Shown here in pieces: positions 17,843 to 27,473 of a DNA stretch of 64,000 nucleotides. The notes beneath the pieces are model-generated. The model did not search any database, had not been told where the DNA came from, and worked only from the letters and a program-made list of their open reading frames with translations. The stretch covers positions 139,009-203,008 of the forward strand of contig NZ_PZJW01000010.1 in assembly GCF_003206615.1 (NCBI RefSeq). Direction: 5' to 3'. Each line of letters starts with the position of its first letter. Position 1 is the first letter of the stretch. The translations under genes were made by a program, and so were the position numbers. The stretch comes from Salinicola acroporae. GTDB taxonomy: Bacteria; Pseudomonadota; Gammaproteobacteria; Pseudomonadales; Halomonadaceae.

Positions 17843-20299
17843 TTGAGCGAACTTCTCGTCCCGTGGTGGGCCCAGCAGCTGACGCTGTGTGGCTGGCCTC
17901 TCGTCAGCGATCCCCGGCTGGCGCTCGGTGCCGTCCAGGCGCACGCGCGCCTGCAGTCACTGGGGGTCGGGGGGCGCGACGAGTTTGCCTGGCGCTTGTG
18001 GGAGAGCGGCGGTGACGCAAGGTCGCCATCGTTCGCCCGATTGGCGGCGCTGGAGCTGCTCGCGCTCGGGAGTGCGGCAAATTGGATTCGACCTCCCTGT
18101 ACCGATGCCTGGCTTGCCATGCTGGCCCGTGGCATCGTCGCGCAGGCGCCCACGCTCAGGGCCTGGCTGCAGTCGCTCACCTCCCTGAACGATCCGTCGC
18201 TGGATGCCGCCGGGCGCGAGCTTCTCGCTCGCGAGCGTCAGCAGCGTGGCGTCTCATGGTCTGCGCTTCGCCACTGTCTCAAGTCGACCGATTCACCGGC
18301 ATCCCCGGATGCCGCCGGATTCGATCCTCTCCATTTTCGGCCTGTCGACCTCTGGTCGGAAGGCCTTTGGCGGGCCAGGGCCGCCATGGCGCCGGTGCTG
18401 GCCTGGCCGGTCGATATCTCCCTCGACGAACAGCGACATTACCGGACGCTACTGCGCGAGCAGGATGATGTCGGGGGGCGTGAAGAGCTCATGGCACTGC
18501 TGTTCTGGCTCGCAGGGCAGGGGCACCGCTATGGCTGGGATCTGGACGCCGTGCGGATGTCTCGTCAGCGCCCCGAGGCGCAGCTCGAGTGGCTCTCGGG
18601 ATTGAACGATCAGCACGATTACGGCCAGGTGCTACTGGCGTTCCTGGCCGACGCGGAGCCGTTGGAGTGGGCGGCATGGGACTGGTTCCGACTCATCGAC
18701 CAGGCGTTTCTCGGCCATTGTGCCGGGTGGCTGTCGGCGCAGGAGGCGGAGCGGTTCGCGGGCCATGGCATCGACCTCCTGCAGCAGCGATACACGGATT
18801 GGGAGGCAGCGGCTCGGGCATATCAGCGGGGACGCAGTCTGTTCGAGGGAAGGGATCTGCGGGCCGTTTTCGATGAGGAGTGGGCCGGCCTGCTCTTCGC
18901 CGACACCAGTCCATGGGCGGTACCGCTCGCCGATACGCTGGAAGAGGGGCTGCGCGAGACGTCGCGCGAGTTCGTTCGACAGTACCGCGCAGATCCCGAC
19001 TGCTGGGTATTGAGCGTCGCCTCGATCCGCGACCCGGATCTCATCCACCGTCGAACCCTCGGCGAACCGCTGGGGCCGGAGCGGGTCCAGGAGGCGGAGC
19101 GCTACCTCGAAGACGTGCTGGGCCTGCGCCGGGAAGAGGGCGCCGCGGGGCTGGCGAGGTTCTGGATGCCGGCTCAAGCGCATCATCTCAACCAGCTGGC
19201 CGCCGACTCCCGCCATACCGCCGGTCGCCGGTCGTCGCCCGGAACATCGCGGCGATTGGCCATCTGCGCGGATCACGCGGCGACGATCACGATGGCGGAA
19301 AAGTACGCATTCTATCTGGTGATGGCTTCGGACAGCGGACGCTATTCGACCGCCGAGATCGAAGCTCTGGCGCAGTCTCTGTGTGACGTGCTGAGTCGGT
19401 TCTATCGCGACGCCGAGAGCCTGCTCTCGGCATGGCAGGTCTGGGAAACCGTCCTGAGTGAGGATGAAGCGCCGGAGGACGTGTCGCTGGCGGACGATAT
19501 CACCTGGCATCGGCGCGATCCCGGCTCCCCCTTTCACTGGCTGACCCCGTCGCGGTCGCTGACTTGGCTCGAGCCGGGTGCGCGGCCGACGCTGACGCGG
19601 TTCACCGCGATCTCGCTGGCAGGGCCTCTCAACGAAGCACTATGGCAGGCGCCGCAGCCGCTGGCGCCCGGAGACAGAGAGGCGTTGGGGGAGTGGATCG
19701 AACATCAGTATGCCCTGCAGGGGGCCTCCGGACTGGTCGACTTCCTGGATTTCCTGACCGAGGCAGGAGACCGACAGGACTATCAGATCAACTATGCTCC
19801 CTACACGCTGAATCGCACTCGCCTGGAAGCGGAAATCGCGATTCTCGAATCCGGGGCATGCGCGGAAGAGGATCGCGTCCACCTGATGCGGCTGAAGCAC
19901 GTGCGGGACAACGACTGCCACTGCAACGATCAAGACATGACGGCATGGGATATCGCGCAACTGGTCGATCTGGCGCTGGCTGGCCGGCAGCTTGACTGGC
20001 TCGACGAGAACCGCCTCGCGCATTATCTCGATACCGCCATGCGCCTGGCGGCGCGTCACTACAGCAACTGGCGGGATTATGCCGAAGGGCTTTACAGCGG
20101 CTTCGGTTTCTTCATGGACGATACGCCGGAGCGCGAGGCCTTCCTGCTGCGCTTTCGCGAAGCGCTCAGTGCCTGGCTGGAGGCGGAGCCGCTGTTGGCC
20201 GGTGCCTGGGCGAGTCTCGATTTTCCGGGCAGTCCCATGGCGCACTGGACATCACTTCATGTCGACATTCTTCCCAGTGAACCCAGTCTTTTACATTAA
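17843..20299 (+). CDS. Large protein with two DUF1266-like repeats
   Basis: The 818-residue protein has no signal peptide or membrane helix and is rich in Trp, Leu and acidic residues. Two regions share a pattern. One is near 278-335 (AWDWFRLIDQAFLGHCAGWL then YTDWEAAARAYQRG); the other lies near the C-terminus (AWDIAQLVDLALAGRQLDWL then YSNWRDYAEGLYSG). Each reads AWD...hhD.Ahxxxxx.WL followed by Y.xW..... Y..G, which is the pattern I associate with DUF1266, found in E. coli YbeR and YbeU. The function is unknown. The start is a TTG with GAGG six bases upstream. It appears monocistronic, ended by a strong terminator at 20361. Confidence 0.6.
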   Translation: MSELLVPWWAQQLTLCGWPLVSDPRLALGAVQAHARLQSLGVGGRDEFAWRLWESGGDARSPSFARLAALELLALGSAANWIRPPCTDAWLAMLARGIVAQAPTLRAWLQSLTSLNDPSLDAAGRELLARERQQRGVSWSALRHCLKSTDSPASPDAAGFDPLHFRPVDLWSEGLWRARAAMAPVLAWPVDISLDEQRHYRTLLREQDDVGGREELMALLFWLAGQGHRYGWDLDAVRMSRQRPEAQLEWLSGLNDQHDYGQVLLAFLADAEPLEWAAWDWFRLIDQAFLGHCAGWLSAQEAERFAGHGIDLLQQRYTDWEAAARAYQRGRSLFEGRDLRAVFDEEWAGLLFADTSPWAVPLADTLEEGLRETSREFVRQYRADPDCWVLSVASIRDPDLIHRRTLGEPLGPERVQEAERYLEDVLGLRREEGAAGLARFWMPAQAHHLNQLAADSRHTAGRRSSPGTSRRLAICADHAATITMAEKYAFYLVMASDSGRYSTAEIEALAQSLCDVLSRFYRDAESLLSAWQVWETVLSEDEAPEDVSLADDITWHRRDPGSPFHWLTPSRSLTWLEPGARPTLTRFTAISLAGPLNEALWQAPQPLAPGDREALGEWIEHQYALQGASGLVDFLDFLTEAGDRQDYQINYAPYTLNRTRLEAEIAILESGACAEEDRVHLMRLKHVRDNDCHCNDQDMTAWDIAQLVDLALAGRQLDWLDENRLAHYLDTAMRLAARHYSNWRDYAEGLYSGFGFFMDDTPEREAFLLRFREALSAWLEAEPLLAGAWASLDFPGSPMAHWTSLHVDILPSEPSLLH

Positions 20300-20360
20300 C
20301 GCTGTTCATTAACCGAGAACGCTCGCCAAAGCGTTTTCAATGACATATGATCTCCGCTGT

Positions 20361-20394
20361 GCTACGCCCACTGTAAAGAGGGCGTGGCTTTTTT
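20361..20394 (+). terminator. Rho-independent terminator of the DUF1266 gene
   Basis: Arms 20361-20369 and 20380-20388 pair over 9 bp with one wobble around a 10-base loop, followed by six T at 20389-20394. Confidence 0.85.
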
Positions 20395-20439
20395 CTGTCC
20401 GATTGATCATGATTCGAGCCCAATACAGGCCGTTCTGGC

Positions 20440-20466
20440 GGTGACACCTCGTCGAGGTGTGTCACC
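20440..20466 (+). repeat. GGTGACACCTC inverted repeat in the NlpC/P60 gene leader
   Basis: GGTGACACCTC at 20440-20450 pairs with GAGGTGT and CACC at 20454-20466, with a 2-base bulge (GT) and a 3-base loop. There is no T-run, and it lies 94 bases before the NlpC/P60 start. It could be an operator or a leader hairpin. Confidence 0.45.
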
Positions 20467-20559
20467 ACCACAGCGACTCCAATTCGCCGGATGATTCGTC
20501 ATGAGTCGTCGCAAAAGGCGGTGCCCGTAATGGCTCACAGGCGAACGAGGTCGCGCTGA

Positions 20560-21171
20560 ATGCTAAGACGCACAGCCATGGGGTTGGCACTGGCGATAGT
20601 CATATCCGGTTGCTCCGCCCCTGTAAAACAACAACAAGTCAACGCGCAGTATTCACTCCCGCTGGTTAAGACTCGCACCGTTGCGGTCGACATTCCCGAG
20701 AGCGTCCCTCCGGCGCCTCAGAAGATCCGGGACTTCCGGCCGCAGAGCGTCTCCCCGGCGGTGATCCGGAAGGCCCTGCTGGACGAACATCAACGGTGGG
20801 TCGGGACGCCTTACGTGCTCGGCGGAACGACGCACCGTGGTATCGACTGCTCTGCGCTGATGCAGCACGTGTTCGGTGAGGCCTTCGCTTTCGAGCTGCC
20901 GCGGACGACCGAAGAACAGGTTCTGGAAGGTGATCGGGTCGCGGAACAGAATCTCAAGGCAGGGGATCTGGTCTTTTTCCAGCCGCCTGGACCCTACAAC
21001 CATGTCGGCGTCTACGTGGGTGATGGCTACTTTCTTCACGCTTCCTCGTCGCAAGGGGTGAAGCTGTCGCGCCTCGATAACGTCTACTGGAAGCGATATT
21101 ACTGGCAAGCGCGTCGTCCGGTCGAACGAACGCAACTGGCTCAGCGGGTCATGCTGGCCAACGAAGGTTGA
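20560..21171 (+). CDS. NlpC/P60-family lipoprotein, peptidoglycan endopeptidase (Spr/MepS-like)
   Basis: The 203-residue lipoprotein has a short signal ending in the lipobox VISGC, with Cys18 lipidated. The NlpC/P60 fold covers about 72-190. It carries the catalytic Cys97 in GIDCSALMQ, His148 in YNHVGVYVG and His160 in FLHASSS. Enzymes of this type cut D-Glu/DAP or DAP-DAP links in murein; E. coli MepS cuts crosslinks and is needed for cell growth. It is followed by a bidirectional terminator shared with the converging slyD. The N-terminal spacer of about 50 residues is rich in Gln and Pro. Confidence 0.88.
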   Translation: MLRRTAMGLALAIVISGCSAPVKQQQVNAQYSLPLVKTRTVAVDIPESVPPAPQKIRDFRPQSVSPAVIRKALLDEHQRWVGTPYVLGGTTHRGIDCSALMQHVFGEAFAFELPRTTEEQVLEGDRVAEQNLKAGDLVFFQPPGPYNHVGVYVGDGYFLHASSSQGVKLSRLDNVYWKRYYWQARRPVERTQLAQRVMLANEG

Positions 21172-21266
21172 GTCGGGGCAGGACTTGCTGGGGGGCCGCG
21201 TCGCGGCCTCGTCTCGGTCCCCGTCCACCGGGTAGCACGGTATTGGATCGGCGCAACAGGGACATG

Positions 21267-21298
21267 AAAAAGGGCAGCCTGCTGGCTGCCCTTTTTTT
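21267..21298. terminator. Bidirectional terminator between nlpC-type gene and slyD
   Basis: Five A at 21267-21271, an 8-bp stem (21272-21279 with 21284-21291), a 4-base loop and seven T at 21292-21298. It works in both directions and suits the two converging genes. Confidence 0.92.
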
Positions 21299-21355
21299 GT
21301 GGGGGCATACCCCCAACCGATCGAGCTGGCCTCCGGGGGGAGGCCAGCGTAAGGA

Positions 21356-21838
21356 TCAGTGCTCGTGACCACCTTCGCCATGGACGTGGCCATGGGACAC
21401 TTCTTCTTCAGTCGCTTCGCGCACTTCGGCAATTTCGACATCGAAGTTCAGCTTCTCGCCAGCCAGGGGGTGGTTGCCATCGACCGTCACGGTGTCACCT
21501 TCCACCTTGGTCACGGTGACCATCAACGGTCCTTCCTGTGTCTGGGCCTGAAACTGCATGCCGGGCTCGACGGCGTCGACGCCCTGAAAGGCATCCCGCG
21601 GAACTTCCTGGACCAGTGCCGGCTGCACTTCGCCGTACCCTTCGCTCGGCGCGACAGCGACCTGAAGCTTGTCACCGCTTCCGTGACCCTCGAGTTCTTT
21701 CTCGAGTCCCGGAATGATGTTGCCCGCACCGTGTAGGTAGGTCAGCGGATCGCGACCTTCGGAACTGTCCAGTACCTCTCCTGCATCATTGGTCAATGTA
21801 TAGTGGAACGCGACCACGGAGTTCTGGGCAATCTGCAT
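21356..21838 (-). CDS. slyD: FKBP-type peptidyl-prolyl isomerase SlyD
   Basis: The 160-residue protein has the SlyD layout: an FKBP half (FHYTLTNDAGEVLDSS, LHGAGNIIPGLEKEL), an inserted IF chaperone flap at about 70-130, and the return FKBP strand DGNHPLAGEKLNFDVE. The C-terminus SHGHVHGEGGHEH is a short histidine-rich metal-binding tail, without the cysteines of the E. coli tail. It catalyses proline isomerisation and acts as a folding and nickel chaperone. I chose the ATG at 21838, which has AAGG upstream; an extension to 21871 adds a basic stretch not seen in the family. Confidence 0.92.
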   Translation of the reverse strand: MQIAQNSVVAFHYTLTNDAGEVLDSSEGRDPLTYLHGAGNIIPGLEKELEGHGSGDKLQVAVAPSEGYGEVQPALVQEVPRDAFQGVDAVEPGMQFQAQTQEGPLMVTVTKVEGDTVTVDGNHPLAGEKLNFDVEIAEVREATEEEVSHGHVHGEGGHEH

Positions 21839-22037
21839 CTCTGAACCTTTGCGTTTGTGCATGTCTGTCACATCCTAACGCGCCACGGCCTTCCTGTCAG
21901 GTCGCAATGACCGCGAAGTCGGGCCGATCGGGCGCTTATCTCGAACGGCGTCCGTGATAGTTGCGCCACTTCAAGGGTGTGGTTACCCTGACCCCACGAC
22001 AAATTACCGTGATTTTGCGGCCGAGGAGAAGTTCGTC

Positions 22038-22325
22038 ATGACCGTGTTCGTCGTTTGGCTCGTTGCCTTCGCCGTCTTTCTTTTTCTGCTTCTCAAGGCT
22101 TGGGATGGGGCGCTTGGCGCGATGGTCAAACGCCGGTTGCCGACCCAGTTGCAGGGGGATCCCGCCCAGGACCGCTGGATCATGTCCGCGGCGCTGGCGG
22201 TGCTCGGCGCGACATTCATCATCAAGCCGGTATCCATGCTCCTGACCTTGATTCTGCTGGCCATCGGGATCTGGGTGGGGCTGCGTGTTGCGTGCTGGAC
22301 AGTGCGCAAAGCCAAGCTGCACTGA
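22038..22325 (+). CDS. Small membrane protein, unknown function
   Basis: The 95-residue protein has a first helix at about 2-22 (VFVVWLVAFAVFLFLLL) and two adjoining hydrophobic segments at about 48-85, ending in a basic CWTVRKAKLH tail. No family is recognised. GAGGAGA at 22022-22028 ahead of the ATG supports translation, and codon use resembles neighbouring genes. It stands alone between divergent slyD and convergent lpxR. Confidence 0.65.
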   Translation: MTVFVVWLVAFAVFLFLLLKAWDGALGAMVKRRLPTQLQGDPAQDRWIMSAALAVLGATFIIKPVSMLLTLILLAIGIWVGLRVACWTVRKAKLH

Positions 22326-22361
22326 AGGGGCTTCGGTCGCTTAGAGCGGCCCATGCAGATT

Positions 22362-22390
22362 GACGGGCGATGCCGACAGCATCGCCCGTC
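22362..22390. terminator. Hairpin between the small membrane protein gene and lpxR
   Basis: Arms 22362-22373 and 22379-22390 form a perfect 12-bp stem with a 5-base loop. It is placed between convergent genes and followed on the plus strand by GTGATTTCTG. Confidence 0.65.
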
Positions 22391-22412
22391 GTGATTTCTG
22401 GGCCCCGCCGCC

Positions 22413-23399
22413 TTATAGCCAGGTGGAAAGGGTGATCGAGCCGAACTGGTCGCCATCGTCCTGGGTCTCGAACTCGTGCGTTCGCCACACCGAGCTGTAG
22501 GTCAACTGCCAGCGATCCCAGGATACGGCGAGGCCGAGCTGGGCATCCCCTACCCAGGGCCGTCGATCCACGGAGTGGCTATCCTCGAAGGTGTTGCCGT
22601 CGAGCAGCATGTTGTAAGCCATTAGCCGACCTTCGAGGTTGGCGAACAGGTACCAGTTGAAGCCACTATCTTTCTCGAAGAAAACCCTGCTGCCTTGGGA
22701 GGGCGCCACGGTCGGCACGCCGAAGCTCTTGTCCAGCCCCTGCCCGATACGCAACCCGAGGCCGGTCGCACCATAGGTGTAGAGGTTGCCGACGGCCAGG
22801 CCGACCGACGGCCCATACTCGGTTTCCAGCGCTCCCAGGTCACCCTGTTTCCACCAGGCGGTCTGGTAGGCGAGATTGACGAAGGGCTCGTTGTGCAACT
22901 GATTGTGCCAGCCCTCGGCTTCGTCGCTACCGACCAGGTGATGAAAGTTGTTCTGTACCGTATGGCCACCCGCACCCGGGCCGACAAGGCCGACGTCGAA
23001 ATACACGCCGCTGGTACGCCGCCATCCGCTCAACTGCTGGTCATCGAACAGGGAGAGCCCGGCGTAGAGCACGCCGGCGTAGGGGCGGTCGTTCTCGATC
23101 AAGCCCCTCTCGTCGATGTCTTCCGGCGTGTAGATCTGCTGTCCGAATCGGTAGGAGGCGCCATCCAGCGAGGCGGCACTCCAGCCAGGAATCAGCTCCG
23201 CGAGGTCACGGGTCCAGTGATCCCTGGAAGGTCGGAAAGACCAGTCGGCTTCGATACCGTTGGTGTAGTGACCGTCATCCCCGCTTGCGAAGATATCGTT
23301 TTCCGACTTCAGCGTCAGGATACCATCCGCCCAAGCAGTGCTGGAAATGGCTGCCATGGCCACGGCAAGGCCGGTTCTCGACCAGATATATCCCCTCAT
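22413..23399 (-). CDS. lpxR: LpxR-family outer-membrane lipid A 3'-O-deacylase
   Basis: The 328-residue protein has a signal peptide cleaved near STAWA-DG and a mature 12-strand beta-barrel pattern. It contains the family signatures SENDIFASGDDGHYTNG, DRPYAGVLYAG and VQNNFHH. Counting from the predicted cleavage, Asn10, Asp11, Ser34 and His122 fall at the positions I recall as active site in Salmonella LpxR. The enzyme removes the 3'-linked acyloxyacyl group from lipid A at the outer surface. The C-terminus (TLSTWL) does not end in the usual aromatic residue of many outer-membrane proteins. The gene appears monocistronic. Confidence 0.85.
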   Translation of the reverse strand: MRGYIWSRTGLAVAMAAISSTAWADGILTLKSENDIFASGDDGHYTNGIEADWSFRPSRDHWTRDLAELIPGWSAASLDGASYRFGQQIYTPEDIDERGLIENDRPYAGVLYAGLSLFDDQQLSGWRRTSGVYFDVGLVGPGAGGHTVQNNFHHLVGSDEAEGWHNQLHNEPFVNLAYQTAWWKQGDLGALETEYGPSVGLAVGNLYTYGATGLGLRIGQGLDKSFGVPTVAPSQGSRVFFEKDSGFNWYLFANLEGRLMAYNMLLDGNTFEDSHSVDRRPWVGDAQLGLAVSWDRWQLTYSSVWRTHEFETQDDGDQFGSITLSTWL

Positions 23400-23501
23400 A
23401 TTCCGCCTTATTCCCTTAAAACGAATGATTGAATCTGCGGGACATACAATAGCGTACGTAAAACGTCGAGAACATAGAAAATTAGTATCACGCTAACAGA
23501 A

Positions 23502-23523
23502 AGCGGCGCCCTGGGGCGCCGCT
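23502..23523 (-). terminator. Terminator of the glycine-zipper lipoprotein gene
   Basis: Arms AGCGGCGCCC (23502-23511) and 23514-23523 are perfectly complementary; the outer nine pairs form the stem. On the minus strand it is followed by TTCTGTT. Confidence 0.75.
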
Positions 23524-23551
23524 GGCATGAGGTCTAGCTGTCGTCGTGCAA

Positions 23552-24019
23552 TCAGTAGGGGGCGACGCTGACGCTGGAGCCACTGGCGACCAGCTTGACA
23601 CGCTGGCCGACTTGCCAGTTGCGGTCCGCCTTCTGGACGACCACGACGTTCTGCCCGCTGTCCTGGCGAATCTCCAGTTCGTAGCCATCGACGCGGTCGG
23701 TGGCCTGCTGGATCTTGCTGCCGGCAATCGTGCCACCGAGGGCGCCGGCCGCGGTCGCGATCGTGCGGCCGGAGCCACCGCCAACCTGGTTACCCAGCAG
23801 ACCGCCAATGACCGCACCGCCCAGGCTGCCCAGCACGCTCTCGCCGTTGCCGCCCTGGATCTGTACCGGGCGTACCGACTGGATGGTTCCGTAGCTCACG
23901 GACTGCGCCGTACCCGCTTGATCTCCCCGGTAGACGTCACCCGAATAGGTCGAGTTGTTGGTACAGCCCGCCAGGGCCAGCAGGCTCATGACCAGTGCAG
24001 GGGCGATGAGTCGTTTCAT
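23552..24019 (-). CDS. Glycine-zipper 2TM-domain lipoprotein (SlyB/Pcp-like)
   Basis: The 155-residue lipoprotein has a signal ending in LALAGC (Cys19). A glycine-zipper segment at about 60-105 contains LGSLGGAVIGGLLGNQVGGGSG and GALGGTIAGSKIQQ. A C-terminal beta region (YELEIRQDSGQNVVVVQKAD) follows. This is the layout of SlyB-type outer-membrane lipoproteins, which respond to envelope stress and PhoP in enterobacteria. GGAG before the ATG at 24019 fixes the start. It appears to be a single-gene unit with its own terminator. Confidence 0.85.
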   Translation of the reverse strand: MKRLIAPALVMSLLALAGCTNNSTYSGDVYRGDQAGTAQSVSYGTIQSVRPVQIQGGNGESVLGSLGGAVIGGLLGNQVGGGSGRTIATAAGALGGTIAGSKIQQATDRVDGYELEIRQDSGQNVVVVQKADRNWQVGQRVKLVASGSSVSVAPY

Positions 24020-24085
24020 GATGATTCTCCTTAACATCCAGGTATGGCTTCGTGCCCAGTACATTAAAACAGTGTTCTAAAACTA

Positions 24086-24118
24086 GTCCAGTGCCAATGG
24101 AATCCATCGGCACTGGAC
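24086..24118 (-). terminator. Terminator of the purB-roxA unit
   Basis: Arms 24086-24095 and 24109-24118 form a perfect 10-bp stem around a 13-base loop that contains a small ATGGA/TCCAT pairing. On the minus strand it is followed by TAGTTTTAG. Confidence 0.75.
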
Positions 24119-24161
24119 CCAGCACGGATTGAGTGTAGGAGCCGCTGGCGATTCCTGCCTC

Positions 24162-25349
24162 TCACTCCTGGTGATCCCGGTCGTTGCCGGGGAAGTCCAG
24201 GCTGCCGCTGTCGACGAGCGTCGCCAGCAGGCGTGCGCCGTCCGGGTAGGCGAGCGCACTGGCATCTATCGGAGCGTTCGACGCCAGTATCCGGGCCAGC
24301 TCGAGAGGGCAGTCGACGGCGTCTCCGTCGACGAACAGGGTGGCGTTGGCCTCGTCCCGTCGGTGCCAGGCGAAACGTGAGCCAAGGGTGCGGGTCAGTT
24401 CGTCGCCGCGCTCGAGCGCGGCGCGCAGCGCTTCCGATGCGGTAGGGGCGTCCGGCGGAGCCAACTGGTCCAGATATTTGGGCTGGGTCATGGCACGCCC
24501 GAACCATTGCGCCATCTGATCGGGGCGATCGATGACGTCCAGCAGTAGCTTGCGTACCCGGGCCACGGCCTGCTCGTCCAGCTCACCCGACGCCAACGGT
24601 GGTTGCAGGTCGGGGTCAGCGTAGCGCCGGCTGTCGCCGAGCTGTTCGCCGATATAGTCGGCGAAGGATGTGACGATCTCGTCGGCGGAAGGCGCCCGGA
24701 AGCCGATCGAGTAGGTCAGGCAGTCCTCGGCTTCGCTGACACCGTGGTGAGCGACGCCGGGGGGAAGGTAGAGCATATCGCCGGGCTCCAGCACCCACTC
24801 CTGGTCGGCCTGCACGGTGAAGTCTTCGAGGATGCGCAGGTCGATACCGGGGATCAGCCGGGCGTCCGCGCCAGGACTGCCGCCCAGTTGCCAGCGCCGG
24901 CGTCCACTGGCCTGCAACAGAAAGACGTCGTATTGGTCGACGTGCGCGCCAACGCTGCCACCTGGCGGCGCATAGCTGACCATGATGTCGTCGAGTCGCC
25001 AGTTCGGCAGAAAATCGAAGGACTCCAGCAGCTCGGCGACTTCCGGCACGTAGTGGTCCACCGCCTGTACCAGCAGCGACCAGCCGCTGGCGGGCAGGCG
25101 CGCGAAGGTCTCATCGTCGAACGGCCCGTGGCTGACCTGCCATGCCTTGTCTGGGCCCTTCTCCTCTACCAGCCTGGCTTCGACTCCCTCTTCACAGGCG
25201 AGGCCCGCCAGATCGTCCGGTTCCAGGGGAGAGACGAAGTCGGGAAACGCACCGCGTATCAGCAGTGGCGATTTCTGCCAGTGCTGACTGAGAAACTGGG
25301 CGGGGGCGAGGCCACCGAGTAGCCTACGTGGCTTGTTGGCGGAGGTCAT
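24162..25349 (-). CDS. roxA: Ribosomal protein uL16 arginine hydroxylase
   Basis: RoxA (YcfD) is an iron/2-oxoglutarate JmjC-type oxygenase that hydroxylates an arginine of ribosomal protein uL16. The 395-residue product keeps the iron ligands His136 and Asp138 in GAHVDQYDVF and His201 in LPPGVAHHG. A C-terminal dimerisation and winged-helix-like region follows. It lies 34 bases after purB on the same strand, so the two are probably co-transcribed. AGGAG seven bases before the ATG supports the start. Confidence 0.92.
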   Translation of the reverse strand: MTSANKPRRLLGGLAPAQFLSQHWQKSPLLIRGAFPDFVSPLEPDDLAGLACEEGVEARLVEEKGPDKAWQVSHGPFDDETFARLPASGWSLLVQAVDHYVPEVAELLESFDFLPNWRLDDIMVSYAPPGGSVGAHVDQYDVFLLQASGRRRWQLGGSPGADARLIPGIDLRILEDFTVQADQEWVLEPGDMLYLPPGVAHHGVSEAEDCLTYSIGFRAPSADEIVTSFADYIGEQLGDSRRYADPDLQPPLASGELDEQAVARVRKLLLDVIDRPDQMAQWFGRAMTQPKYLDQLAPPDAPTASEALRAALERGDELTRTLGSRFAWHRRDEANATLFVDGDAVDCPLELARILASNAPIDASALAYPDGARLLATLVDSGSLDFPGNDRDHQE

Positions 25350-25383
25350 GTCGGTCTCCTGGACGAAAACGTGTATGGCGCGC

Positions 25384-26814
<1,431 letters not shown>

Positions 26815-26828
26815 TCATGAACTCGACG

Positions 26829-27473
26829 TCAGTGGGCGTCGAGCTGCCGCAGGGTGCGCCGGATGGCGCTCCGCTGGAAGATAAGGCGCCAGCGGCGGCC
26901 CCCTTGCTGGTGCCAGAGGAGGGCGAAGCGGACGCCGGCGAGCAGCGCCGTGCGGATGCGTTCCGGCATCATTCGGCTCTGCAGCAAACTGGGCTCGCCC
27001 TGCACCACGATCCGATAACGGAAGGTGGAAAGTGTTTCCTGGTAGAGCTCGCCGAGGCTCGCGATCACGTTCTCGTGCGTTTTGCCGAAGTGCTCGGCCT
27101 GGCCCTGGACGCGTCCCAGCCGCTGGCCGAGCGTTTCCATCATGGCGCTATCCTTGCGTAGCTTCTGCATCAGCAGCACCATCGAGAAACCGTAGCGCAT
27201 GACAGCCGGTTGCGCGCTCTGGCGTGACATGACCGCCAGCAGCGTGTCGATGCCCTGGCGCAGGTTGTTGTGGTGGCCGCCGTAGATCGACTCGAAACTG
27301 GGCGGATCGGTGTCCAGCGTGGCGTGGATCAGGGTATTCCAGGCGCGCTCGTCGCACTGCCCGGTGCGGGCCAGTTGATCGACGACGGATGCCGCCTGGA
27401 AGACGCCGGCCAGGGCCAGGGCCTGTCGGCCGTTGCTGTCGAGCGGTGCCGATTGAATGGGCGTCGGGTTCAT
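26829..27473 (-). CDS. hflD: HflD-family protein
   Basis: The 214-residue helical protein carries the HflD signatures [31 protein letters not shown] and [14 protein letters not shown]. HflD is a peripheral membrane protein named for its effect on lambda CII in E. coli, and its normal role is unclear. The ATG at 27471-27473 overlaps the mnmA stop by 4 bases (ATGA), so the two are translationally coupled. The open frame extends farther upstream inside mnmA, but those codons give no family sequence. Confidence 0.92.
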   Translation of the reverse strand: MNPTPIQSAPLDSNGRQALALAGVFQAASVVDQLARTGQCDERAWNTLIHATLDTDPPSFESIYGGHHNNLRQGIDTLLAVMSRQSAQPAVMRYGFSMVLLMQKLRKDSAMMETLGQRLGRVQGQAEHFGKTHENVIASLGELYQETLSTFRYRIVVQGEPSLLQSRMMPERIRTALLAGVRFALLWHQQGGRRWRLIFQRSAIRRTLRQLDAH

